A stretch of 64,000 nucleotides of DNA, taken from the NCBI RefSeq assembly GCF_954871325.1, contig NC_088776.1:6703985-6767984 (forward strand). The letters run 5' to 3'. Shown here in pieces: positions 36,401 to 46,518 of the stretch. Every line of letters starts with the position of its first letter. Position 1 is the stretch's first letter. The notes under the pieces were generated by a model. It worked only from the letters and a program-made list of their open reading frames with translations. It did not search any database and was not told the origin of the DNA. The DNA comes from Gordionus sp. m RMFG-2023. Its lineage: Eukaryota; Nematomorpha; Gordioida; Chordodea; Parachordodidae. A program made the position numbers and the translations under genes.

Positions 36401-39400
36401 GAGGTATAAATCCATCACTAGTAAGTTGTGTTGCGCGATAATATCTTCTTCTGGGATGACTTTGCAGTCTATTACATCTTTTAATCTTCTGCGAGAAATA
36501 AGCATGTAATCTATCTGGGTTTTCCTTGTACCACTTCCATATGTTATTAAATGACTGTCATTTTTCTTATAGTAGGTGTGAGTTAAGGCAAGGTTGGCCT
36601 GCACCAAATTTCAGTACATGCTCTCCTTCATCATTTATTTCTCCATATCCAAAACCACCATGATGCCTTTTATAGCTGTCTCTTGCTTTTCTCACATGCG
36701 CTTTAAAGTCTCCACCTTTTATGACCAGGTCATACTTAGGGATTTCCATTACAGCTTCAGCCGACACTGTTCCTATTGCTAAGAATTCCGTTATAGTGCA
36801 ATTTATACCCATCTCCAATTGTTAAAGTCTTCTGACTTTTCCATTTCGTCTCTTGTATGCCTATATCAACTTTTATCTTGTTCAATATTGATGCCAATTC
36901 TCTCGTCTTACCTAGTGTACCAATATTCAAACTTGCTAACCTTGTCTTCTTTGCTTTGACCTTTATTTTAATTTTCACAGGTTGGAGGTCTGCACCTTGC
37001 GTGTCGCTTGGAAGGAACGCCCTAGCTTTCATATTCCTTTTTTTGTTTATCCTTAGCACCCGGTTGTCTAAGCCTCTAGGTGAGCGAAGTGTCATCTATA
37101 AATTCCGAAATTTACCTTACCATATGTTCTTACACATTAATGATCGAAGAAAAACCTGAAAATTTTTTACGTTCCTTAGTAGGATTGAACCTAGAACCTT
37201 CTGCCCAAGTATACATCATAATTCACTAGGCCATCCCGGTGATTAAAAAAGGACTTGCAATAATCTTAGTAAATTTCCAAATGATAAGAAAACTTAATAG
37301 TTTTTAAACGATATATTTTTTATATATTTTGTATACATCTTTTAAAAATTCCATAAAAATAAATTTAATATTTGATTTTCTTATACATCCCTTACAGAAT
37401 AAATATATTGACACCCATCATTTGTTGAATGAATTTTTTTAAAAAATAAAGAGTGCGTTATAAATAAAAAGAATTTCAATTTTAAAAAATGGGGTTGTCC
37501 GGATTTCGATTGGAGACCTGAATTAAATTGCTCACAGATAAATCCAATGGTATAAAATTAGTATTTTAAATAGTTAAATAATCGAACTAAAACTGCTTCA
37601 TAAAGGTTGGATAATTTTATCTATTTTATATAAAATATAAATCTATTTTATATAAAATATAAATCTATTTTATATAAAATATAAAAATGTTAACCATCTA
37701 TCATATCTATGCAATATTCGTTCGTGCTATTCGAGATTTGACCTTGAATCTTACTCGGGCAACACAATGCGCATTTGCAATTAAAAAACAAGTTAGTTCT
37801 GAAGAAATGTTGTTTAACAGAGGTTGAGGCTATAAGATTCATGTAGGAGATATAGACCTGGGCATTAATTATATATTTTTTTTTAATCAAGTATTATTTT
37901 ACTTCGAGTTTCTCATAGCATATTTTTGTCTGGGGCCGTTTTATGTTCGGCATTCCCTTTATATTTATAAATTATGTGCTTCCAAATTCTCACGTGCAGT
38001 TTTTCTTTTCTTCATATAAATTAGAATTTAGTTGTTATATTCCATATAATATAAAATTTTGATTTAATATTCTGACTATTTTAAAAATCGACTAATTTAA
38101 CCAGGCCCGGATATGTTTTTCTAAGAAATTGCCGCAATCATAAAATTTGAAAGCACTATAATAACCAATTCCATAATGCAACCAAAGAATCAATGTGATG
38201 AATTTGAATTTCACAAAAAAAACCTATCAATAAATACCTTATTTTAAAAGAATGACAATATAAACTAGTGGTCTGCATCGGAACCCGGCCCGGCCGGCCC
38301 TGAATCTATTTAAATATAGAAATTTATTTCTATAATTACTCAAAATAAAAGATACATGCTAATGGCGTCTAGTTTCTATAAAATCAAATATTTTTATTTT
38401 ACATAAAAAATTCAACATAAAATTGATAAATTTATATATATTTTGAAAAAAATTCAAGGCTGACCCGACTCGGCCAGAATTTTTTTAAAAGATATTAAGC
38501 CCGAACCAGCCCCTTCCTCCCGATTTTTTAAAGGGCCGGGTCTACTTTTGCGGATCTCTAATATAAACACTTATAAATATTTTCTAATGTTTTGAAAATC
38601 AATTTTATTCACATTATATACTATTTCTATTTACATATTTTTGTAAGTCATTTGCATTGGGCAGTTTAAGATCGTCAATCAAAACCAAATGTTGAATCCG
38701 ACCGTTGGGTATCCAAACTCCGTTTGGTACACAGCTATGATCAAATTTTGAAAGACTAATTTTTTTTTAAAGATATATTATTAAATGCGTGTTGAACTTT
38801 TATTAGTGACCAACTTTTAAGGTGAGAACATAGAAGATTCAAATGATTAATTCGGCCCATCTTAAGCCATCGAAGAAATCTAATATGATCATATAAAAAA
38901 AGCGAGACTGTTACTTTCGACCTATGAAGAAAAACATTTTCCCGACCCGAACAAAAAATTGATTCCATATTCCTTAACCCGACCCGAAAATCTATAACAA
39001 AAAAATTATCCTAATTCTTATTAACAAATAATTTAGTTCTGGTTCAAAGGAAGTCATAGACGCAGCCAAGATTTTAGAGGGTGGGGCAAATTTAGGTGGG
39101 TTTTTCGATATAAATTATATTTACAAAACTTTATGCACACCTATCACAGATCTTTGGTCGAGTTGAATTGTAGTCATTAAAGTGACATATTTCTTACATT
39201 TTAGGGGAGAGGTGAGGGGGCGAGGGTAGATTTTTTATCATATAATAATGATATTGATATAAATAGGTAAATTTCCGAACGGTAGAAGTACCCACCCTAT
39301 AAATTTGACTAAGTCGAGGGGAGCCATAATTATTCCATTATACATAATCACAGAAAGTTATTTTAAATTTGAAGATAAGAATTTGATCGGAAATAATAAT

Positions 39401-42400
39401 AATAAAAAAAAAATCTGGCAATATACTTTGGGTAAACTCCTGTGCCTATTTTATTGCGATTTTCGTCTAAGATATCAAAGTTATTAATCACAATCTATTG
39501 CGGAGGGGGGGGGGGTTAAAATATAAATTATAATATGATAGCCATTAGTAAAGTAAGATTGATCCGAGACCAGGCTACGTTAAATGGTCTAATTTTAAAA
39601 ATCTGGACCAGGTTAAACATAATGAAATAAGTTATAAGAACAAACATTAAACGATTGCGATGCTATATAAGCCAAATATTTTTTTTAAAAAAATATAAAT
39701 TATATTAAAATTATTCATTTACTTCTCCGTGTTGTAAATTTCTATTTGAAATTTTTTTTATAAAAATGGAGTTTACGTTTCGGGTTGGTTTTAAAAAATT
39801 GCTCCACCATGCCGAACCATGACCTAACTACTAGTTATAGTTTTTTGGTTTCGCTCCCTCTAAAAATTTTCAAGGTTGATGAGAAATATTGAATAAAAAG
39901 ATTCAATTTCGTAACCAGCCCTCAAAGCAATTTATTGTTAGTGGTTATACACCATACAATGTATAAGAATTAATTATATTTGTTCAACAATCTAGCATTA
40001 TTTAGAGCAAACCTATTTTGTTATCCTTTATGGAGTGGGATATTTTTGTAAATTGGTTCATAGGGAAATTGAAAATATGAGCAGTAAATAAATCTTAAAT
40101 AATTCATTATGCCTTCTCACCTTATTAAATAATTGATATAAATTAAAATTATTTGTTTCTAAAAATCATCCCGTCCGGATTTAACGAAGAATAAGGCGAG
40201 TTACAAAATTTTAGCCACAGATAAAAAATTTGAGGGAACAAATATTTATTTATTTCAAAATTGCGAGATTAAATGTCACATTATAAAATGACGCCTTGGC
40301 GAGTAATATTTTATAGCGCAAATATAAATTCACTTTAAAAAAAATATGATTGCTTTATCTATTAAACTTACTTTGCAGTATATGTGACGAACTATTTGTT
40401 GATATTTATCCCTTATTTCCTTCGGAAATAATTGTTTGATTTGCTCGAGATAACCATATATTTGAAAATTGGCAGTTCCCATTTTTTCAAAATGATCCAT
40501 CAAATCAGAAAATTTGTATTTAGTCAATTGAATTTTTTCATTAGAATATGATATAGAATTTTCTGGGACATTGCTTTTTGATTCGCGCTTTAAATTGATA
40601 CATTTTCAAAAGAATATTTCAAAATTTCTATATTTTAATTTGAGATCTTCTTCCTAAGTTTATTTTATTTTTAGCCTTTTAAGCCAAATTTAAGCTGGGC
40701 TAACCAGAGTTTTTAGTGGAAAACTATCATTTTGGACCTCGAGGTTTTTCATAAAAATGTAGCAGCTCGAAAAACTTATATAGATTAAAAGGCCTTAATG
40801 TGGATTTTCTCCTGTACGCGTCTATAGATCCTATTTTACCGGCATTTTGAATAGGTTATATTTTAATTTTGAAATTTTAAGCTTTTTTTATTATTATTGA
40901 TGTTTTTGTACAAATGTTAACAGTTTTAAAGTTACAATTTAAAAATGAAATAAACTATTTGTTTGAAGATTATACGCATTACGAGGTGGACTTCATGATC
41001 AAGTTGAAATCGTTCTTCCATAGTTAGAAGTTGCAATTTTTTGCATTCATATTTATGATCAACCCAATCTTTTTTCTATGAAACATAAATAAGTTAATAT
41101 TTAAAATCACATATTGCTTTTCATTTTATTTTAACTAAGGATGTCAAAAAAAATTTATGTAAACATAAATAAGTAGAAAAACAAACATCTTTTGCATTTT
41201 AAAAATTAAAACTTTTTAGGCAGTCCAAAATATTAAATAATACGATTCGAAAACTTTTGAAACTTTATGGGAAAAATATAAGCTGCTTTTTAAAATACAA
41301 AAATAAAACATGTCCAAAATATGATTCTATATAATTTAAAAAATTTCGAATTATTTTTAAAAAAACTTTAGAATTAAACTTAATAAAAAAATTTAAAAAA
41401 TAATAAAAATAAAATGGAAAATAAATCTGCAAAAAAGGTAAGCAGACGATAGTAACCCATGACCGGAAAAATATCATCTGTTTCATCTCATAATCTTTTT
41501 TTTATAGATGTTATTAATTCATTGCATCTATCATTTACCCAAAGATGGCGCCATTGGATACCGTCAAATAAGATTACAATATAGGGAAGAATTTACAATT
41601 CACTTAAGTTTTGAGATGTTTAAAAGTTCTTTAAGCTCGGCCCATGATCCTTTTAACCAGGCCCCGCCCATACTTATTATTTATAAAGGAATAATCAAAT
41701 CGGTATTATACAAGGTTTAAAATATTTCGGGGCAACCCGACTGGAAAAATATTGACACAAATTGCCAGACCCGGATTTTTTAATGCCAACCAGATCTCTA
41801 ATCTCACCCCCTTAACGCACCTATTAGTTAGGGCCAATAAATTAAAGGTTTCAAGAGGCAAATTTTTAAGATCAAATCTTATAAATATCTCTCTCAAAGG
41901 TATAAATTAAGTTACTTTAATTCAATAAAAAATAATTTATATACTTGGCACTCCTTGTTACAATAGCAATGTAATCCACAGCTAAGGCATTTATAAAGTT
42001 TGTTTTTTGTGCTAAAAATAATTTTTGTTTTCAGTATTGATGAAAAAATTTAAATTATAATAAATAATGAGATTTATAGGGTAGTATTATGATTGTGGAA
42101 TTATGGAATAGGTGATTATGGCAAATGAAACCTATTATTTTAACTTACATCAACTATTAAGATATTTAAATATTTTTAACAAATAGAATGTCAAGTAATC
42201 AATGTAAAGTTTTTTTTAAAAAATTATTTTTTTTATTCTCATCTATTCTATTAAATTAAAAAATTAATTAAAACTAAATAAAAGCATATTCTCTTTCTTA
42301 AAACAGCGAAATCTCAAATTTTTTCTTTATTTTTAAATTTACCTTTGAATGTTAATTTATTTCATAAAAACATAATTATTACACTTACAAGCAATATGAG

Positions 42401-42510
42401 CAATGAGTGTCTCTACATTTATTTAAAAGACTTGCCACGTAAGGTTCTTCGGAAAATAGTAATGTCCCTGTTTTTAATAGAATATTTTCATTTATTGCGG
42501 TTTTTGACAT
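33302..42510 (-). CDS. SMYD-family (MYND + SET) protein-lysine methyltransferase, spliced host gene
   Basis: Eight exons (one more expected but not found, one tentative) read on the minus strand with matching phases. The order is SET-N, MYND zinc finger, SET-I linker, SET core (FDHSCVPN), post-SET Cys cluster, then a helical C-terminal region. SMYD proteins use S-adenosylmethionine to methylate lysines of histones and cytoplasmic proteins such as HSP90 or MAP3K2. MYND Cys/His residues visible are CSYC, CLSC, YCNKEC and HKYEC. A short exon holding the usual GIGLY-type sequence between SET-I and NHSC was not located in 38756-40371. Introns carry a MITE (38266-38560) and an RTE LINE (34385-37098). 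The subfamily is undecided; SMYD3-like architecture is likeliest. The TPR-like C-terminus is the least certain part. Confidence 0.8.
34006..34299 (-). CDS. SMYD exon 8 (C-terminal helical region)
   Basis: The acceptor is AAATTAG, and phase 1 fits exon 7 exactly. Ninety-seven codons are predicted to be helical (for example SHMNANMLGVDYQNILARD), in the position of the SMYD C-terminal TPR-like domain. The donor is tentative (GTGGGG). If unspliced, the frame runs to a TAG at 33950. Confidence 0.6.
34385..37098 (-). mobile_element. RTE-type LINE (decayed), inside a SMYD intron
   Basis: The minus strand encodes an apurinic-type endonuclease. ASLNIGTLGKTRELASIL and GIQETKWKSQ appear near 36.95 kb, VIKGGDFKAHVRKARDSYKR with HGGFGYGEINDEGEHVL near 36.7 kb, and HLITYGSG..KTQIDYMLI near 36.5 kb. 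The reverse transcriptase follows: MPGRST near 35.5 kb and MIFADDIVILAESKDEM near 35.1 kb, with the tail to about 34.39 kb. This is the RTE/BovB layout. Multiple frames and stops show it is inactive. It lies in the same orientation as the host SMYD gene, between exons 7 and 8. Confidence 0.85.
37171..37240 (-). repeat. tRNA-derived SINE-like head with pol III boxes
   Basis: The minus strand reads GGGATGGCCTAGTGAATTA (box A, TGGCCTAGTG) and, some 45 bases later, GGTTCAATCCTACTAAGG (box B, GGTTCAATCC). Spacing is tRNA-like, but the acceptor stem does not pair well, so this is a tRNA-derived element rather than a tRNA gene. It sits directly upstream of the RTE LINE on the same strand. Confidence 0.62.
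37613..37685 (+). repeat. Three tandem copies of a 22-bp AT-rich unit
   Basis: The unit AAATCTATTTTATATAAAAT is repeated three times with almost no change, just 3' of SMYD exon 7. Confidence 0.85.
37695..37857 (-). CDS. SMYD exon 7 (SET end and post-SET)
   Basis: VYISYMNLIASTSVKQ matches the SMYD I-SYIDLL-xST-xxRQ segment, with the catalytic-site Tyr. FFNCKCALC is the post-SET zinc cluster. It ends at a donor in phase 1 just before an in-frame TAA, so a truncated product would result if splicing failed. Confidence 0.78.
38266..38560. mobile_element. hAT-type MITE of the GGCCCGG-box family, perfect target duplication
   Basis: The ends TAGTGGTCTGCA and TGCGGATCTCTA are inverted, and the element is flanked by the identical 8-mer ATATAAAC (38258-38265, 38561-38568). 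CCCGGCCCGG and CCCGACTCGG boxes lie inside both ends. It lies just downstream of SMYD exon 6, within the intron. It has no coding capacity. Confidence 0.85.
38635..38755 (-). CDS. SMYD exon 6 (SET catalytic core)
   Basis: This exon encodes SKFDHSCVPNGVWIPNGRI, the SMYD version of the SET NHSC-x-PN motif that forms the cofactor and pseudoknot site, followed by DDLKLPNANDLQKY. Asp replaces the usual Asn in NHSC. It enters in phase 2, so a preceding exon is required. The donor is GTAAAT, phase 0. Confidence 0.8.
38756..40371. other. SMYD intron region, one short exon expected
   Basis: The phase of exon 6 requires an exon here ending in phase 2, probably encoding the SFxI...GIGLY segment. I could not identify it with confidence. 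Other content is AT-rich, including CCCGACCCG boxes near 38940-38990. Confidence 0.4.
40372..40587 (-). CDS. SMYD exon 4 (SET-I)
   Basis: Seventy-two codons, phase 0 at both ends. YKFSDLMDHFEKM is the SMYD F-xDL-xxH motif, and YQQIVRHIY is the helix that precedes the N-SFxI region. The donor is a strong GTAAGT. Confidence 0.75.
40956..41075 (-). CDS. SMYD exon 3 (MYND end, SET-I start)
   Basis: The acceptor is TTCATAG, phase 0. KKDWVDHKYECKKLQLL gives the final His and Cys of MYND, followed by HLVMRIIFKQI, the typical V-L-xR-I helix. It is exactly 40 codons; the donor is GTTTAT. Confidence 0.78.
41640..41800. repeat. GGCCCGG-box repeat fragment in a SMYD intron
   Basis: GCTCGGCCCATG, CAGGCCCCGCCC and CAACCCGAC boxes precede a right end CCAGATCTCTAAT like that of the 38266 MITE. 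The left end is not defined. Confidence 0.4.
41945..42011 (-). CDS. SMYD exon 2 (MYND core)
   Basis: The acceptor is TTTTTAG, and phase 2 joins exon 1. It encodes KLYKCLSCGLHCYCNKECQ, which supplies the second and third zinc-ligand pairs of the MYND finger. The donor is GTATAT, phase 0. Confidence 0.8.
42389..42510 (-). CDS. SMYD exon 1
   Basis: The exon begins with ATG and encodes MSKTAINENILLKTGTLLFS..., the SET-N segment with the conserved G-x-LLFSEEPY, ending THCSYC at the first MYND cysteine pair. The donor is GTAAGT, phase 2. The start is supported by the near-identical exon at 61364-61470, which also opens with a Met just before ENILL. Confidence 0.82.
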
Positions 42511-43404
42511 TTTAGATTATGGTTAACAAAGCAAAGCAAGGTAGTTTAATTATATGATCTTTTATATATTTTTGTATTTTTTTAAATATATTTTATTTTA
42601 TTTATTTTGATATTATATTTAGAATTAAAATATATAATATCTTGATTGTTTTCACACCATTTAAAAACAATGAAAGTAAAATATTATGCATATCCACCAT
42701 TATCATTATGCTTATGTAATAATAATAATAATAAGATTAATTAATTATCAAAATTATATATAATTTACAATACATTATATTAATTTATAAAATAAATTTA
42801 TAAATTTTTTATTTTGACGGATGTGTGAAAATATCGAAATACCCACCCACTTTGATCCTCATTTAATTCAAATATTATATAACTAGCAACAGTATACTTT
42901 TTTTTCAAGGTGACTATATATTTTTTGGAAAAAGGTTATCGCAAAGCTTTGTTTTTTGCTATAAAATATTTTGTGTATTCTATTAAATAGCAATCCTTCT
43001 AACCAAGTCTGTGAACCCAGAATAGAGTTCAGGAGTTTTTAACTCTGCGGACATTTAGATGACATAAACTTAATCAAGACCGATTTTTTTCTGAAATTGG
43101 TCATAACCTGCCCGGTTCAAAAACATCCAAGATTTAGTGGATTGTTCATATATCAGTCTCTGTTTAGATTGTGTTCACCAAATGTTCAATCAAACAATTT
43201 TAAAAAACTGTACCCTAATCTAGGTTCATATAACTCAGCTTTCAACGCTACTTTAAAAAAATCATGTCTAAATTTTATATTACTTAGGACTACTAAATCA
43301 AATATTGCAGTTCAAAATTTTTTTTAATAAATGTATTATGGAATCTTTATTCAAATTTAAAATATCAATTTATACACAAAATAAATGATTTTCATTAGTT
43401 AGAA
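42511..43404. other. Region upstream of the SMYD gene
   Basis: This is AT-rich, including ATAATAATAATAATA near 42720. It should contain the SMYD promoter, but no specific element can be pointed to. Confidence 0.35.
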
Positions 43405-44098
43405 AACCTGCAGGCCTGGCCCTAAGCCCGGCTTGGGCGTATTTTAAATTTTTAAAATATATCCGGACCGGGCCTGAAATTTTTTTTTAAATACTCGAGC
43501 CGGGTCGTAAAATTATTTTCACTCATAGTATCTATTACATAATATTATAGTTTTCTTGCCATGTAATAATTACGTAAAGGATAATAGGTAATAAATACAT
43601 TATTATATAATATATATAATATTTTTTACTAAATATCTGTTTAGAATAAAAAAAATAAATATGTAAACGGCTCGTTTGACCGATTTTAAAAACCGATAAC
43701 ACACTATTTTATCCAGAAAAATATTACGCAAGCCTGAAAATTATGTTCTTAGAAGGAGCAAAGGCCTAGACATATAGTATCGAAATTTCGAGGCTTAGTC
43801 AATATTTTTCTGGCGAAAATATTGAGTTCGCCGTTTTTAAAAATCGACTCAAAGAGACGTTTAACAACATTAGCTAATATGCTTGCTTATTAGATGATAT
43901 GACTCGCCGAAAAATATGATAAAATCACGAATAGGAAAATTTTTTGTATATACCAAGTCTAAAATAATTTTTAAAAATTGCGAGCCGGGCCTAAAAAAAT
44001 TTTTTTTAAATATCCGAGCCGAGCCGGGCCTAAAATTTTTAAACCCGGGCCGGGCCGTTAAAAATTTTTCAAAAAAAAATCCGGGCCGGGTCGTGTAA
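43405..44098. repeat. Split GGCCCGG-box repeat with another MITE between its halves
   Basis: The left part (43405-43516) starts CCTGCAGGCCTGGCCC, and the right part (43978-44098) holds GAGCCGGGCC and CCGGGCCGGG boxes with A/T spacers. The 43668-43862 MITE lies between them, so the arrangement looks like one MITE inserted into another. Outer target duplications are not visible. Confidence 0.5.
43668..43862. mobile_element. Palindromic MITE family (AAAACGGC...GCCGTTTT), copy 1
   Basis: GGCTCGTTTGACCGATTTT is at the left and GTTCGCCGTTTTTAAAAATCG at the right. Between them are inverted AAAATATTACGC and GGCGAAAATATTG type segments and a middle stretch AGAAGGAGCAAAGGCCTAG. Further copies are at 54064-54225 and 61802-61990. 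Confidence 0.65.
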
Positions 44099-44427
44099 AT
44101 GGTACAATGGGAGAAAGAATCAATCTTATTATAATTTATAATAATAAAATATATCAAAATCCCATATTTTTTAATATGTTTATATATGTCGTAATTTTTT
44201 AAAGGGATCAGAACTATACAGGATCTTCACGGGTTTTAAAGGGATAACTAAAAAATTAGGTTTATAAGTTAAGGAATGATAATACGGTATTATCACGTTT
44301 TAATCGTGATAAGGAGGAATTTTATTTTAAAAAGCGTTTTACGCGTGTTTCGTTTCGTTTTTTAATATTATTGTTATTTATTATTTTTCAATGTTGTTTT
44401 TTTTGGCCTTATGAAATAAGATAGGTC

Positions 44428-44790
44428 TAATATAGGTATCAATCGATAGCTAATCAAAAGATCTATTCAACTGAAGGTCAATCTCTCCTAATGGGCTGAT
44501 CTAGGTCTTGGGGGATCAGAAATATTTTTATCAACACAAAATATCAGTATGGGTATAAAATAAAAGCTAATTTTAATATTGCTTGATTGACAGCCTTCAT
44601 TCTTGGTCTTGATGGGTATGCCTTTGTTTGTCTGGGGGAGTGGTGGGGGGTGGAGGGGAGGTGTATAAAATATTTTTTTTGACATGGGTATCAATGAAAA
44701 GCTAATTTTAATATCGTTTGACTTAAAGTCTTCATTCTTGGTCTTGATGGGTATGATTGGTCTGAAATGTGGGGGGGGGGGCAGCTTTTA
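44428..44790 (+). repeat. Degenerate tandem repeat, about 120-130-bp unit
   Basis: Three successive units share (A/G)GGTAT(C/A)AAT/AAA, then AGCTAATTTTAATAT, TCTTGGTCTTGATGGG and a G-rich end. The second and third are closest to each other. Confidence 0.6.
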
Positions 44791-44814
44791 TGGAGTTAGA
44801 AGAGCCGATTATTA

Positions 44815-45871
44815 ATGCTATAAATGAATGATTTTTAATTCATCATGCAGCACTTACAAATCCGCATATATTACTTCTACAAAAGCCTTTCCAACCTTTT
44901 TCAGATGTGATAGAAAAAAAAATAAAATATTTGTTAGATTTTTATCATGCAGATGTTAAAATATCTTATGATGCCTTATTAGCTGAATAACATTGATTAA
45001 AAGATTAACTATGGTTGATACGTCCCAAAAAATGCTATGGTTTGCATTATTTCAAACACATTTTAGATTATATTCCCAATGTATTAAAATGATTATATAT
45101 ATATTAGCAACTCTTCCCATTAGTAAACTAATGAGAGAACATTCTCTTTTTTAAGAAGAATAACAGAGCGGTGATTTTTTTTAAAGAAATTTTCAGGCCC
45201 AGCCTGGCTATTTTGAAAATAAAATTTTACCGGCCCGAATTTTTTAAAATAAATCATTTTATTTTTGATTTTTATAGCTAATAATGGCGATTTCAAATAT
45301 TTTAAAATATATACAGCTCGGCTAGGATATTTTTTTAAAAAAATTTTTAGGCCCAGCCCGGCTGTTTTTTTTTAAAAAAAATTTCGGGCCCGGCCCAGGT
45401 ATGTTTAAAAAAATTAAAATACGGTCTGGCTCGGGGGCCGGGCTTTCAAGTCTCTGAAAAACATACCTATGAAATACAACTTCTGTTAGTAGTTTGAATG
45501 ATTTGGATCTTTTGAATATTTATACGCCAAGCAAGGATAGATAATTGAAAAATTAGCTCAAAACATACAAAATACAATTATTCCTAAAAAACCTTATGTG
45601 TATTAATTTATATTTTCAACATTTAAATTTTTTATACTATATATATTTTATAGGAAAAATTCAAATTTCAATTTTGGGTCATTTCAGTGATTCATATCGT
45701 GGTTATATTCACTTTATATTTTATAATTCACATTTATTTTATAGTTTTTTGTGTATTAGAGCTATTAGTCCTAATAAATTTATGCTTAGGATTTTAAATT
45801 ATCAATAATATTTCTTAAAAAATTTTATTATCCACCCCCCCCCCCAGACCAAATTCCTGCGTACGCACCTG
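44815..45871 (+). mobile_element. hAT element (ZMYM1-like lineage), 3' part, copy 2
   Basis: This is collinear with 1-1118: TTCATCATGCAGCACTTAC, the ACTAATGAGAGAACATTCTC region, the nested MITE, then poly-C and the terminal ATTCCTGCGTACGCACCTG. It abuts duplication copy C at GATACCTGC, sequence that is continuous in copy A (6460-6475). The left part of the element is missing. Confidence 0.72.
45164..45456. mobile_element. GGCCCGG-box MITE nested in hAT copy 2
   Basis: This sits at the same site within the transposase as the copies at 300-715 and 50317-50641. The left end is eroded (CAGAGCGG) and the right end is AAGTCTCTG. Boxes GGCCCAGCCTGG and GGCCCGGCCC are present. Confidence 0.65.
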
Positions 45872-46518
45872 GATACCTGCATTGAAGTAACGACTAAAAT
45901 TTCAATAAGTTTTGAGGACTTATAATCAAAATTAAGTCGTGACTGAAATGGTCAGTTGCCACTTGCGTTTTAGAATTCATTTTCACATTTTTGTTATAAA
46001 ATTTCTTCAATTTTTATTAAATTTAAATTTTCTTCATTTTTTTATTATTAATTTTTAACAAAAATTAAATTTGCTCTCTTTTAGGTGAGTGAATGTGATA
46101 TAATCCGATTTGCGGTTTTTCAATTAAATTTGCAAAATTTTTAAATGGAAGCTTTTGCTTGTATCTAGCTTATATAAGCGCAACACTGTAGACAAGAGGC
46201 AAATTTACTCTTACTATATTTTTTTTTATAATTAGGCTAAATTTATCTTAATTTAAGTTATAAAAAAAAGAGCATATACTAATATTAATTCAATTTTATT
46301 AATGTTCATTCAAAGATAATATATCTAAATTGTTATTTTATTTAACCTTTTATTATGCTTTAAATATAAGGTTCACTGATTTTTTTTAGCAGTAATATGC
46401 ATACGTGTAATTAGAAAATATTTTTCAAAAAAAGTTCTAATATCTTCTTTTTATTACCTTTTTTTATTTAATAATTTTATCATTTTTGAATTTATTTACG
46501 ATAAAATCTTCTGCTTCG

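Noticed and set aside
37171-37240. A functional tRNA gene
   Set aside because: Box A and B are present, but the acceptor stem does not close and no anticodon arm is convincing, so a tRNA-derived repeat is the better reading.
39920-39960. Minus-strand TINCFEG as the missing SMYD exon
   Set aside because: The phase would fit, but the frame has a stop immediately upstream and lacks the GIGLY segment, so support is too thin.
43870-44157. Matching ORFs on both strands over PGPG-type repeats
   Set aside because: They come from the GGCCCGG-box MITE array and are not coding.
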